From contig AP019702.1 in assembly GCA_006739055.1 (NCBI GenBank), positions 1,178,501 to 1,242,500 on the forward strand: a DNA stretch of 64,000 nucleotides, read 5' to 3'. This document shows, piece after piece, positions 44,552 to 53,147 of this stretch (positions are counted from its first letter, which is position 1; each line of letters opens with the position of its first letter). A model generated the notes under the pieces. It saw nothing but the letters and a program-made list of their open reading frames with translations. It did no database searches and was not told where the DNA came from. Position numbers and translations under genes: made by a program. Source of the stretch: Allostella vacuolata (GTDB lineage Bacteria; Pseudomonadota; Alphaproteobacteria; ATCC43930; Allostellaceae).

Positions 44552-45487
44552 ATGACGATCCATCGAGGTACCTTCACCGTCCTGATCACGCCGTTCGCCG
44601 ACGGCGCCCGGCGGATCAACGAGGAGCGCCTGCGCCAGCTGGTCGAGTACCAGGTGGAGGAGGGCATCCACGGGCTGGTGCCGCTCGGCAGCACCGGCGA
44701 GTTCCTGTCGCTCTCCGACGCCGAGCGGGCCGAGGTCGCGCGCATCGTCGTCGACCAGGCCGCCGGGCGGGTCCCGGTCTTCGTCGGCACCGCCGCGGAA
44801 TCGACCGACGACGCGATCCGCTACTCGCGCGAGGCCGAGAATCTGGGTGCCGACGGGCTGATGATCATCCCGCCCTTCTACTCGACCCCGACCGAGGACG
44901 AGCTGTTCGAGCATTTCCGCCGCATCTCGGACCAGGTCGGCATCCCGATCATGCTCTACAACAACCCGGGCTCGGCCAACGTCGACGTCAAGCCGGCGCT
45001 GATCGCCCGCATGGCCGAGTCGACCAAGGTCACCTACGTCAAGGAATCGACCGTCGACGTCCGCCGCATCCACCAGATCAAGCGCCTGTGCGGCGACCGG
45101 GTGCAGGTCCTCGGCGGCTACATGGGCTTCGAGTCCTTCATGGTCGGGGCCGACGGCTGGGTCTCGGTATGCGCCAACGTCATCCCCGGCCTGTCCGCGC
45201 GCATGTTCGATCTGTGGGACCGGGACCGCGACTATGACGGCGCGCGGGCCCTGTTCGAGAAGATCAACCCGATCATCGAGGCGCTGGGCGCCCACTGGTA
45301 CGTCCAGGGGACCAAGGCGTGCTTCGACCTGATGGGGGTCGACATGGGCCTGGCCCGGCCGCCGCGTTCGCTGCTGCCGGCCGCCGTGCGCGAGGAGTTC
45401 CGCCAGGTCCTGGACGGCCTCGGCATGCTGACCGGCCAGCCGCCGGCCGCCTTCGGCCCGGCCCGGCGCGCGGCCGCCGCGGAGTAG
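44552..45487 (+). CDS. DapA-family aldolase or dehydratase (copy 2)
   Basis: A 311-residue Schiff-base lyase: TFTVLITPFADGARRINEE, VPLGSTGEFLSLSDAER (G-S-T-G-E phosphate/carboxylate loop), LYNNPGSANVDV (Tyr) and the Schiff-base Lys in VTYVKESTVDV (about K164). This is the more canonical of two DapA-type proteins in the operon. It could be 5-keto-4-deoxyglucarate- or 2-keto-3-deoxy-acid-type. Biosynthetic DapA is unlikely in this context. It is the last gene before the repeat-rich spacer at 45580-45888, which may terminate transcription. Confidence 0.88.
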   Translation: MTIHRGTFTVLITPFADGARRINEERLRQLVEYQVEEGIHGLVPLGSTGEFLSLSDAERAEVARIVVDQAAGRVPVFVGTAAESTDDAIRYSREAENLGADGLMIIPPFYSTPTEDELFEHFRRISDQVGIPIMLYNNPGSANVDVKPALIARMAESTKVTYVKESTVDVRRIHQIKRLCGDRVQVLGGYMGFESFMVGADGWVSVCANVIPGLSARMFDLWDRDRDYDGARALFEKINPIIEALGAHWYVQGTKACFDLMGVDMGLARPPRSLLPAAVREEFRQVLDGLGMLTGQPPAAFGPARRAAAAE

Positions 45488-45579
45488 CCCCGAGGCCTGA
45501 GCAGCCGACCGGTATGCGGTGCCGGCAGATTGCTCGGCCCGCCAGGGAATGAAGAAGGGCGTGCTGGACGCGGGTAAAA

Positions 45580-45888
45580 GCGTCCCTCGACTTGCGCTCG
45601 GGATGAGGATCCTTTCCGTTCTTCACAAGCACTTGTGCAGAACGGGATTCCTCATAGATCGAAGCTGGGCCTTGCCCGTCGGTCGTAGCGTCCCTCGACG
45701 GGGCTCGGGATGAGGGGACTTCTCCATCGGCACAAATGCTTGTGGAGAAACGAAAATCTCCTCATCCCGAGCGCAAGTCGAGGGACGCTTTGACCGGTGA
45801 CCAGTGCTCCTGTCGACGGCCGCCGGCGGTTTCATCCCGGCGGGTCGGACAACCGGTGGGAACCGATCCCGAGCCCGCTTGAGGGACG
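45580..45888. repeat. Interleaved long inverted repeats (REP/BIME-like) in a 432-bp gene-free spacer
   Basis: Four copies of a motif around gcgtccctcgac...ctcgggatgagg. Copy 1 (45580-45609) and copy 3 (45759-45788) are perfect reverse complements over 30 bp. Copy 2 (about 45675-45715) and copy 4 (about 45863-45895, degenerate) form a second inverted pair of roughly 34 bp. Between them are two smaller palindromes: 45618-45645 (CGTTCT...AGAACG) and 45721-45748 (TCTCCA...TGGAGA). The whole spacer 45488-45919 has no credible gene. It separates convergent genes and may act as terminator or protein-bound element. Confidence 0.85.
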
Positions 45889-45919
45889 CTGCGACCGACG
45901 GGGAGCGCGCCTGTTCCGA

Positions 45920-46729
45920 TCAGTCGATCCGGATCAAGGGAAACTGCGGGCCGCCCATCCGGTCGCCATGGGCCAGGCCCGGATCGGTCGGCAGCTTGAT
46001 GACCGCGCGCTTGACGGCGAAGCGGACGTCGTCGCCGGTGTAGCGCACCGCGACCGCGCGGCGGCGCCGGTCGCTGGCGGCATTGCCGCCCGCGCCATGC
46101 ACGGTCAGCGCGCTGAAGACGACGCAGTCGCCCGGCTCCAGGTCGTAGGCGACGATGTCGTAGCGGGCGGGGTCGGCGTCGATGTCGGGGATCGGCTCGT
46201 AGTCGGGGTCCTCGATCGGGGCCATGTTGGTGAAGTTCATCGGCTGGAAGCGCTGCTTCCAGCGGTGCGAGCCGCGGATGAAGGCGACCCGGCCGTTGCC
46301 GGCGTCGACCCGGTCGAGCGCCACCCAGATCGACAGGCACTGGCTGCCCTGGCAGGGCCAGTAGTTCTGGTCGTGGTGCCACCTGGTGGGGACGTCGCTG
46401 CCCGGCTCCTTCACCAGCAGGTGGTCGTAGAACAGGTTGACCGTGCGGCTGCCGACCAGCCCGGCGGCGATCGCCGGCAGGTTCGAGTCCGTGGCCAGGG
46501 CGCGGAAGTCCGGGTCGCGCATCCACATGAACTTGTCGCCCAGGAAGGACGCGCGCGCAGGGTCGCCGTAGCGCTCCCCGAACGGGCTGGGGTCGGCCAG
46601 CACGCGCTCGGTCGCCTGGCGCAGGCGCTCGACCCAGCCGGCATCGAGCGCCCGGCGGACGCAGACGATCCCGTCGCGGTCGTACTCGGCCGCCAGATCC
46701 TCGGAGGGGAAGGGAAAGGCGCTCGGCAT
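45920..46729 (-). CDS. Phytanoyl-CoA dioxygenase (PhyH) family protein
   Basis: A 269-residue Fe(II)/2-oxoglutarate-dependent dioxygenase. It has the iron-binding RWHHDQNYWPCQG (H-x-D) in the middle, distal VHGAGGNAA (His) and a downstream Arg in RRRRAVAVRYTGDD. The N-terminus EYDRDGIVCVRRALDAGWV is the PhyH opening. It hydroxylates an unknown small molecule or acyl-CoA. An aagagg RBS precedes ATG 46729. It is divergent from the TRAP operon, and both promoters share a spacer with two LacI-type operators, so it probably belongs to the same regulon. Confidence 0.85.
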   Translation of the reverse strand: MPSAFPFPSEDLAAEYDRDGIVCVRRALDAGWVERLRQATERVLADPSPFGERYGDPARASFLGDKFMWMRDPDFRALATDSNLPAIAAGLVGSRTVNLFYDHLLVKEPGSDVPTRWHHDQNYWPCQGSQCLSIWVALDRVDAGNGRVAFIRGSHRWKQRFQPMNFTNMAPIEDPDYEPIPDIDADPARYDIVAYDLEPGDCVVFSALTVHGAGGNAASDRRRRAVAVRYTGDDVRFAVKRAVIKLPTDPGLAHGDRMGGPQFPLIRID

Positions 46730-46838
46730 GTCGGCCTCTTCGGCTGGAATGGCGCTTCGGGCGGTGCGCGCGCCGTTTGGCCGCCGCTCGCGGCTTGGCG
46801 CGGGAACTGCATGATCTTGCATCGGTCGCGGCGTGACT

Positions 46839-46850
46839 GCAAACGTTTGC
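46839..46850. promoter_or_regulatory. LacI-family operator palindrome O2
   Basis: GCAAACGTTTGC, identical to 41803-41814, within the 282-bp divergent spacer between the PhyH gene and the TRAP operon. Confidence 0.75.
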
Positions 46851-46874
46851 TTGCGAAGTTCTGGCATGTCCGTT

Positions 46875-46886
46875 GCAAACGTTTGC
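46875..46886. promoter_or_regulatory. LacI-family operator palindrome O3
   Basis: GCAAACGTTTGC, centred 36 bp from O2. Paired sites in a divergent promoter suggest cooperative binding controlling both directions. Confidence 0.75.
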
Positions 46887-47011
46887 GGGCCCAGTGAGCT
46901 CGCTCCTCCGCGGTGGCGAAGCGGCAGCGGACGACACGGGGACGGCACACGCACGCGGCAGTCCTGCCTGAAAAAGCGGCAGGCGGCGCAACAGGGATGA
47001 AGGAGAAGGCA

Positions 47012-47992
47012 ATGACGGCTCATTCCATACGGATCCTCGCCGCCTCGCTGCTGTGGGCCTCGGCCGCAGCCATGTCGCCGGCCGGCGCGCAGACCGTCCT
47101 CAAGGCCAGCCATTCGGCGGCCGCCGACGAGCCCTTCCAGGTCGGCATGGAGGAGTTCTCGCGCATCGTCGGCGAGAAGACGAACGGCAAGTACAAGCTG
47201 CAGATCTTCCCCAGCAACCAGCTGGGCCAGGAGCGCGAGGTGGCGGAGCAGATCCTGCTCGGCACCGTCGACATCGCCAACCCGTCGAACGCGGTGCTGA
47301 CCAACTTCGTGCCGCAGCTCATCCTCTTCGACATGCCCTTCCTGTTCCGCGACCGCGACCACATGGCCAAGGTGGTCGAGGGCCCGGTCGGCCAGAAGCT
47401 GGCCGACGCGGCGCGCGGCCGCGGCTTCCGCATCCTCGGCTGGCACGAGGCCGGCGTGCGCCACATCATGACCCGCACCAGGGCGGTCGACAGCATCGCC
47501 GACATGAAGGGGCTGAAGATCCGCACCATGCAGAGCTCGGCCCACATCGCCGCCTTCCAGGCGATGGGCGCCAACCCCACCCCGCTCGCCTATGGCGAAC
47601 TCTACGGCGCGCTGCAGTCGGGCGTGGTCGACGGGGCGGAGGCCGCCAACACCAACTATGCCGCCCAGCGCTTCTTCGAGGTGGCCCCCAACTGGTCGAT
47701 GGTGGCGTGGCTGCTGCTGGCCAACCCGCTGGTCATGTCGGAGCGCAAGTTCCAGGCCCTGCCGGCCGCCGAGCAGAAGATCTTCCTCGAGGCCGGGCTG
47801 CTGTCGTCGCGGGTCGAGCGCAAGGCCTACGCGGCCGGCGAGGAGGCGCGGCTGGCCCAGGCGGTGTCGGGCGGCACCAGGGTCACCCGGCCCGACATCA
47901 CCCCGTTCCGCGAGGCGGTGAAGCCGGTCTACGAGAAGTTCCTGCAGCCGGCCGACCGGGCGCTGCTGCAGGAAGTGCTGGACACGAAGTAG
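47012..47992 (+). CDS. TRAP transporter substrate-binding protein DctP
   Basis: A 326-residue periplasmic protein: signal peptide to about AGAQ (residue 25), then VLKASHSAAADEPFQVGMEEFSRIV, IFPSNQLGQEREVAEQILLGTVDIA, MKGLKIRTMQSSAHIAAFQAMGANPTPLAYGELYGALQSGVVDGAEA with the conserved Arg that binds the substrate carboxylate. It captures an organic acid for the DctQM membrane subunits encoded next. RBS aaggag supports ATG 47012; ATG 46997 is a poorer alternative. It lies 126 bases downstream of operator O3. The ligand cannot be predicted from motifs; uronate, sialic-acid-like or hydroxy acids are all compatible. Confidence 0.93.
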   Translation: MTAHSIRILAASLLWASAAAMSPAGAQTVLKASHSAAADEPFQVGMEEFSRIVGEKTNGKYKLQIFPSNQLGQEREVAEQILLGTVDIANPSNAVLTNFVPQLILFDMPFLFRDRDHMAKVVEGPVGQKLADAARGRGFRILGWHEAGVRHIMTRTRAVDSIADMKGLKIRTMQSSAHIAAFQAMGANPTPLAYGELYGALQSGVVDGAEAANTNYAAQRFFEVAPNWSMVAWLLLANPLVMSERKFQALPAAEQKIFLEAGLLSSRVERKAYAAGEEARLAQAVSGGTRVTRPDITPFREAVKPVYEKFLQPADRALLQEVLDTK

Positions 47993-48066
47993 GCCTGGCC
48001 GCATCCGGCGGGGCCGCGTCCCGACGCCCCGCCGACCGGCTGCTCCGCGACCCCGCGAGGCGACCC

Positions 48067-48633
48067 ATGCTGAACTCCGCCACCCATGCCATGCCGGCCG
48101 GCCTGCCCGCGCACCCGCTGCTGCGCGCGGCCGGGCAGGCGCTGGGCCTGCTCCGGCTCGCCATCTCCGCGATCGTCGTCGTGCTCTTCGTCACCATGAC
48201 GGCGGCGACCCTGATCCAGGTGGCGGGCCGCTACGTCTTCGGCTACGGCATCGCCTGGACGACCGAGGTCGCCACCTTCTCGCAGATCTGGCTGGTGTTC
48301 CTGGCGAGCGGCGTCGCCATGCGCTACGGCATGCATATCGGCGTCGACGTGGTCGCCACCATGCTGCCGGCCGCCGTGCGGCGGGTCCTGGCGATCGTCA
48401 TCGGCGCGGCCTCGCTGGTCTTCCTGTGGATCATCTTCGATCGCAGCCTGATGATCGTCGACATGGGGCAGTTCCAGACCTCGCCGCTGCTCCAGCTCAG
48501 CATGTCGAACGTCTATCTCGCGATCCCGATCGGGGTCGCCTACCTCGCCCTCGAATACGCCATCGTCATTGCCCGCCTGGCGCTCGGCCGGGAGCCGTTC
48601 GAGCGCCATGCGGCGGAGGATGCCGCGTCATGA
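48067..48633 (+). CDS. TRAP transporter small permease subunit DctQ
   Basis: A 188-residue inner-membrane protein with four predicted helices (about 32-54, 65-85, 102-124, 146-168). Motifs are GRYVFGYGIAWTTEVATFSQIWLVFLASGVAMRYGMHIGVDVV, typical of DctQ. It links the binding protein to the large subunit. Its stop overlaps the DctM start by four bases. Confidence 0.92.
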   Translation: MLNSATHAMPAGLPAHPLLRAAGQALGLLRLAISAIVVVLFVTMTAATLIQVAGRYVFGYGIAWTTEVATFSQIWLVFLASGVAMRYGMHIGVDVVATMLPAAVRRVLAIVIGAASLVFLWIIFDRSLMIVDMGQFQTSPLLQLSMSNVYLAIPIGVAYLALEYAIVIARLALGREPFERHAAEDAAS

Positions 48634-49910
48634 TGGTGACATTCCCGGTCTTCCTCTTCTTCATCCTGATGGGGATGCCGATCGTCTTCTGCCTCGGCGT
48701 GGCCGCGGCGCTGACCCTGCACCTCACCACCGCGACCCCGCTCGTGGTGCTGCCGCAGCGGCTCTATTCCGGCCTCGACAGCTACACCCTGCTGGCGATC
48801 CCCTTCTTCATCGCCGCCGGGCTGGTGATGGAGATGGGCGGCATCGCCAAGCGCATCATCGAGTTCGCGGCCTCCCTGGTCGGCTGGATCACCGGCGGCC
48901 TGCTCATGGTGGCGATCATCGCCGGGGCGGGGCTCGCCTCCATCTCCGGGTCGGGTTCCGCCGACACCGCCGCCATCGCCTCGGTGATGACGCCGGAGAT
49001 GCGGCGGCGGCGCTACAACATCGATTTCGCCGCCGGCATCATGGCCTGCGCCGGCGCGCTCGGCCCGATCATCCCGCCGTCGATCATCATGGTGGTGATC
49101 GCGACCGTCTCCGGCCTGTCGGTCGGCCGCATGTTCCTGGGCGGGGTCGTGCCCGGCCTGCTGATGGGGATGGCGCTCCTGCTCGCCTCCTATCTGCATG
49201 CGCGGCGCAACCCCGGGGTCTACCGCGACGCCGAGGCCTTCTCGGCCGCCCGGGTCGGCCGCGCCTTCCTGGCGGCGGTGCCGGCCCTGCTCATGCCCGT
49301 GATCATCGTCGGCGGCATCGTCGGCGGCGTCTTCACGCCGACCGAGGCCGCGGCCGTGGTGCTGTTCTACGGGCTGGTGGTCGGGCTCTTCGTCTATCGC
49401 GAGCTGACCTTCGCCATGCTGCCGCGGCTCTTCCTGCGGGCGGCCTGCACCACCGCAGCGGTCATGCTGATCATCGGAACGGCGGCCATCTTCTCGTGGC
49501 TGATCGCGGTCCAGGACGTGCCCGGCACCCTGTCGCGGTTCCTGAAGGCGACGGCCGACAGCCCCTTCCTCTTCCTGCTCTTCGTCAACATCCTGCTGCT
49601 CGCGGTCGGCATGTTCATGGAAAGCATCGCCGCGGTGCTGATCCTGGTGCCGGTGCTGATGCCGATCGCGGTCGGCTTCGGCATCGATCCGATCCATTTC
49701 GGCGTGCTGATCGCGGTCAACCTGTCGGTCGGGCTGGCGACGCCGCCCTACGGCATCTGCCTGTTCGTCGCCTGCTCGGTGACGGGCCGGCGGGTGATGC
49801 AGGTGGCCCGCCACCTCGGCCTGCCGCTGGCGGCGATGGTCACGGTCCAGTTCCTCATCACCTACGTGCCGGACCTGGTGCTGTTCCTGCCGCGCCTGTT
49901 CCTGAGCTGA
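48630..49910 (+). CDS. TRAP transporter large permease subunit DctM
   Basis: A 426-residue, roughly 12-helix transporter that performs Na+-driven import. It has YTLLAIPFFIAAGLVMEMGGIAKRII, SGSGSADTAAIASVMTPEM, ALGPIIPPSIIMVV, GGVFTPTEAAAVVLFYGLVVG and NLSVGLATPPYGICLF, all DctM signatures. It is complete at typical family length and co-translated with DctQ. Downstream genes (MaoC, acyl-CoA dehydrogenase, CoA-transferase, aldo-keto reductase) continue the same run, linking uptake to catabolism. Confidence 0.95.
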   Translation: MMVTFPVFLFFILMGMPIVFCLGVAAALTLHLTTATPLVVLPQRLYSGLDSYTLLAIPFFIAAGLVMEMGGIAKRIIEFAASLVGWITGGLLMVAIIAGAGLASISGSGSADTAAIASVMTPEMRRRRYNIDFAAGIMACAGALGPIIPPSIIMVVIATVSGLSVGRMFLGGVVPGLLMGMALLLASYLHARRNPGVYRDAEAFSAARVGRAFLAAVPALLMPVIIVGGIVGGVFTPTEAAAVVLFYGLVVGLFVYRELTFAMLPRLFLRAACTTAAVMLIIGTAAIFSWLIAVQDVPGTLSRFLKATADSPFLFLLFVNILLLAVGMFMESIAAVLILVPVLMPIAVGFGIDPIHFGVLIAVNLSVGLATPPYGICLFVACSVTGRRVMQVARHLGLPLAAMVTVQFLITYVPDLVLFLPRLFLS

Positions 49911-49920
49911 GGGGGCGGCG

Positions 49921-50373
49921 ATGCAGGATCTCCACTACGAGGACGTGGTGCCGGGGGCGAGCTTCGTCACGCCCGAGCACATCGTCACCGACGCCGCCAT
50001 CCGGCAGTTCGCCGAGGTGACGCTCGACCATTCCAGCCTCCACCTCGACGACGACCTGGCCCGCGCCATGGGCTTTCCGCGGCGCATCGCCCACGGGCTC
50101 TACGGCCTGTCGCTGATGGAGGGGCTGAAGAGCAAGCTCCGGCTCTACGACCAGACCTCGATCGCCTCGCTGGGCTGGGACCGGGTGCGCTTCCGCCAGC
50201 CGATCCTGTCCGGCGACACGGTGCGGGTGCACTTCGCCTTCGTCTCCAAGCGCGAGAGCAGCAAGCCCGACCGCGGCGTCGTGATCGAGGCGGCACGGCT
50301 GGAGCGCAGCGACGGCACCCTCCTCATCGAGGCCGAGCACGCCACCCTGCTCCGGCGGCGCCCCGCCGCCTGA
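49921..50373 (+). CDS. MaoC-like hotdog dehydratase (copy 2)
   Basis: A 150-residue hotdog protein: LHYEDVVPGASFVTPEHIVTD, VTLDHSSLHLDDDLARAMGFPRRIAHGLYGLSLMEGL. It is clearly paralogous to the protein at 43263 and sits ten bases after the transporter gene, with gggg/gggcgg as RBS. The D...H active-site pair is kept (DHSSLHLDD). It hydrates or dehydrates an acyl-CoA or similar. Two copies in two operons of one regulon suggest either different chain intermediates or a heteromer. Confidence 0.85.
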   Translation: MQDLHYEDVVPGASFVTPEHIVTDAAIRQFAEVTLDHSSLHLDDDLARAMGFPRRIAHGLYGLSLMEGLKSKLRLYDQTSIASLGWDRVRFRQPILSGDTVRVHFAFVSKRESSKPDRGVVIEAARLERSDGTLLIEAEHATLLRRRPAA

Positions 50374-50436
50374 GGCGCGGCCGCGCCGCAGGACCACAAG
50401 CAAGACAGCACCCGGGCCCAAGGAAACCCAAGCTCC

Positions 50437-51594
50437 ATGGAATTCTTCTACGACGAGGCTGAGCGGCAGGTCGTCGACATGACCCGCCGCTTCGCCACCG
50501 ATGTGGTGGCGCCGGCCGCCGCCGCCATCGACGAGGCCGACGAGTTCCCGCGCGAGATCTATCGCGGGATGGCCGATCTCGGCCTGTTCGGCATCAATCT
50601 GCCGGAGGCGGCGGGCGGCAGCGGCTTCGACACCACCTGCTTCTCCCTGGCGATGGAGGAGCTGGCCAAGGCGTCGGGCGCGGTCGGCAACAGCTTCGCC
50701 ATCCCGGTCGAGATGGCCCGCCTGCTGCACGAGCAGGGCGACGCCCACCACCAGCGGATGATCCCCGACCTGCTGGCGGGCAAGCTCCTCACCTCGACCG
50801 CGGTCAGCGAGCCGGAGGGCGGCTCCGACGTGGCGGCGATGAAGACCTTCGCCCGGCGCGACGGCGACGACTACCGCATCAGCGGCGTCAAGGCGTGGCT
50901 CAGCCTCGGCCTGGTCGCGGACTACATCCTGGTCTTCGCCAAGACCGACCCCGCACTCGGCGCCAAGGGGGTCAGCGCCTTCATGGTGCCGCGCGACGCG
51001 CCGGGCCTCACCTTCGGGCGCAAGGAGAAGCTGCTCGGCATGCGCGGCCTCGCCACCTGCCAGGTGGCGTTCGACCAGGTGCGGGTGCCGGCCCGCGACC
51101 GCTTCGGGGCCGAGAACGACGCCTTCCGCATGGCCATGGTCAATTTCGACTATGGCCGCATCGCCATGGCGTCGATGGCGCTCGGCATGGCCCAGGCGGC
51201 CTTCGAGGATTCGCTCGCCTATGCCCAGCAGCGCGTGCAGTTCGGCCGGCCGATCTTCGAGCACCAGGCGGTGCAGTTCATGATCGCCGACATGGCCAAG
51301 GACATCGCCGCCTCGCGCCTGATGATCCACCACGCGGCCCGGCTGCTCGATGCCGGCCGGCCGATCGCCAAGGAAGCCGCGATGGCCAAGCTGTTCACCA
51401 CCGACATGGCCATGGCCCATGCGACCAACGCCATCCAGATCCATGGCGGCAACGGCTACTCGCGCGACTACCGGGTCGAGCGGATCTTCCGAGACGTGAA
51501 GCTGGCGCAGATCTACGAGGGCACCAACCAGATCCAGCGCATCATCATCGCCCGGCGGGTCGCCCGCGAAGCCGCGGCGGGGCCGCGGGCATGA
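50437..51594 (+). CDS. Acyl-CoA dehydrogenase
   Basis: A 385-residue flavoprotein: [61 protein letters not shown] (FAD/substrate contacts), [56 protein letters not shown] with the catalytic Glu in YEGT. It introduces a C2-C3 double bond into an acyl-CoA and passes electrons to ETF. Its stop overlaps the CoA-transferase start (ATGA). Position and motifs suggest a short or branched-chain substrate, not proven. Confidence 0.93.
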   Translation: MEFFYDEAERQVVDMTRRFATDVVAPAAAAIDEADEFPREIYRGMADLGLFGINLPEAAGGSGFDTTCFSLAMEELAKASGAVGNSFAIPVEMARLLHEQGDAHHQRMIPDLLAGKLLTSTAVSEPEGGSDVAAMKTFARRDGDDYRISGVKAWLSLGLVADYILVFAKTDPALGAKGVSAFMVPRDAPGLTFGRKEKLLGMRGLATCQVAFDQVRVPARDRFGAENDAFRMAMVNFDYGRIAMASMALGMAQAAFEDSLAYAQQRVQFGRPIFEHQAVQFMIADMAKDIAASRLMIHHAARLLDAGRPIAKEAAMAKLFTTDMAMAHATNAIQIHGGNGYSRDYRVERIFRDVKLAQIYEGTNQIQRIIIARRVAREAAAGPRA

Positions 51595-53147
51595 AGGCCC
51601 GCATCCTGTCGGCGGCGGACGCCGTCCGCCTGATCGGCGACGGCCGCTCGGTCATCGTCGGCGGCTCCCAGGGCATGGGGGTGGCCGACAGCGTGCTGGA
51701 GGCGATGAACGCCCGCTTCAGGGCCGACGGCCATCCGCGCGACCTGACGGTGATCCACACCACCGGGGTCGGCGACTTCGCCACCCGCGGCATGGGCTGG
51801 CTGGCGGAAGAGGGGCTGGTCCGCCGCGTGATCGGCGGCAACTACGGGCCGCAGCCGCTGTTCATGAAGCTGATCGTCGCCAACAAGGTCGAGGCCTACA
51901 ACCTGCCGCAGGGGGTGCTGAGCCAGCTCTACCGGGCGATGGCCGCCAAGCAGCCGGGCGTGCTGACCCATGTCGGGCTCGACACCTACATGGACCCGCG
52001 CCACACCGGCGCGAAGATGAACGCCGTCGCCCGGGACGAGCTGATCGAGGTGGTCGAGGCCGCCGGGCGCGAATGGCTGCTCTACAAGTCCCTGCCGGCC
52101 GATGTCGCCATCCTGCGCGGCACCACCGCCGACGAGGAGGGCAATGTCAGCCTGGAGGAGGAGGCGGTGACCCTGGAGACGCTGTCCATCGCCCAGGCTG
52201 TCCACAACAATGGCGGCATCGTCATCTGCCAGGTGAAGCGGCTCGCCCCCAGGGGGCACCTGCTGCCGCAGGCGGTGCGGCTGCCCTGCTTCCTGGTCGA
52301 CGCCCTGGTCGTGGAGCCGGAGGCCTGGCAGACCTGGGGCAGCAAGTACGACCCCAGCCTCAGTGGCGAGATGCCGCGGCCGATCTCCACCCTCGCCCCC
52401 GACCCGCTCACCGAGCGCCGGGTGATCGCCCGGCGCGGCGCCTTCGAGCTGCATCGCGGCGCGGTGGTCAATCTCGGCGTCGGCATCTCCACCTCGATCC
52501 CCAACGTCTGCGCCGAGGAGGGGATCGACGACGCCTTCTACCTGACGGTCGAATCGGGCGTGGTCGGCGGCGTGCCCGGCTCCGGCCTCAATTTCGGCGC
52601 CGCCTACAACCCGCGCGCCATCCTCGACCAGGCCTACCAGTTCGACTTCTACGACGGGGGCGGGCTGGACACCGCCTTCCTGTCCTTCGCCGAGCTCGAC
52701 CCGGAGGGCAACGTCAACGTCACCAGGTTCGGCAACCGCGCGGACGGCTGCGGCGGCTTCATCAACATCTCGCAGAACGCCAAGCGGGTCGTCTTCATGG
52801 GCACCCTGGTGGCGGGCGCCAAATACCGCATCGGCGACGGCCGCATCGCCATCCAGGAGGAGGGGCGGACCCGCAAGTGCGTGGCGGCCGTGCAGCAGGT
52901 GAGCTTCAGCGGCGGTCGCGCGCGGGACCGCGGCCAGCCGGTCATGTACGTGACCGAGCGCGCGGTCTTCGGCCTGGAGGCGGACGGGGTGGTCCTGCGC
53001 GAGATCGCGCCCGGCCTGCGCCTGCAGGAGGACGTGCTCGACTGGATGGACTTCGCGCCGCGGGTCGCCCCGGCGCTGCGGACCATGGACCCGCGCATCT
53101 TCACCACGGGCGCGATGGGGCTGGCCCGGGACCTGGCGCCGGCGTGA
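51591..53147 (+). CDS. Family I CoA-transferase (fused alpha/beta, propionate/acetoacetate CoA-transferase type)
   Basis: A 518-residue CoA-transferase with both halves in one chain: N-terminal [24 protein letters not shown] and C-terminal [26 protein letters not shown], then the catalytic Glu in [20 protein letters not shown] (about E321) and [19 protein letters not shown]. The layout matches propionate CoA-transferase/YdiF proteins. It would activate the imported carboxylate, or a product, using acetyl-CoA or succinyl-CoA, so no separate CoA ligase is needed. It is overlap-coupled on both sides with the dehydrogenase and the aldo-keto reductase. Confidence 0.92.
   Translation: MKARILSAADAVRLIGDGRSVIVGGSQGMGVADSVLEAMNARFRADGHPRDLTVIHTTGVGDFATRGMGWLAEEGLVRRVIGGNYGPQPLFMKLIVANKVEAYNLPQGVLSQLYRAMAAKQPGVLTHVGLDTYMDPRHTGAKMNAVARDELIEVVEAAGREWLLYKSLPADVAILRGTTADEEGNVSLEEEAVTLETLSIAQAVHNNGGIVICQVKRLAPRGHLLPQAVRLPCFLVDALVVEPEAWQTWGSKYDPSLSGEMPRPISTLAPDPLTERRVIARRGAFELHRGAVVNLGVGISTSIPNVCAEEGIDDAFYLTVESGVVGGVPGSGLNFGAAYNPRAILDQAYQFDFYDGGGLDTAFLSFAELDPEGNVNVTRFGNRADGCGGFINISQNAKRVVFMGTLVAGAKYRIGDGRIAIQEEGRTRKCVAAVQQVSFSGGRARDRGQPVMYVTERAVFGLEADGVVLREIAPGLRLQEDVLDWMDFAPRVAPALRTMDPRIFTTGAMGLARDLAPA

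Noticed and set aside
44552-45487. Biosynthetic dihydrodipicolinate synthase (lysine pathway)
   Set aside because: The family matches, but two copies sit in a LacI-controlled catabolic operon with MaoC, crotonase and transporter genes, so a catabolic aldolase or dehydratase is more likely.
45519-45835. Short open frames within the 45.5-45.8 kb spacer
   Set aside because: They are built from the inverted repeat copies themselves, lack RBSs and have no family likeness.
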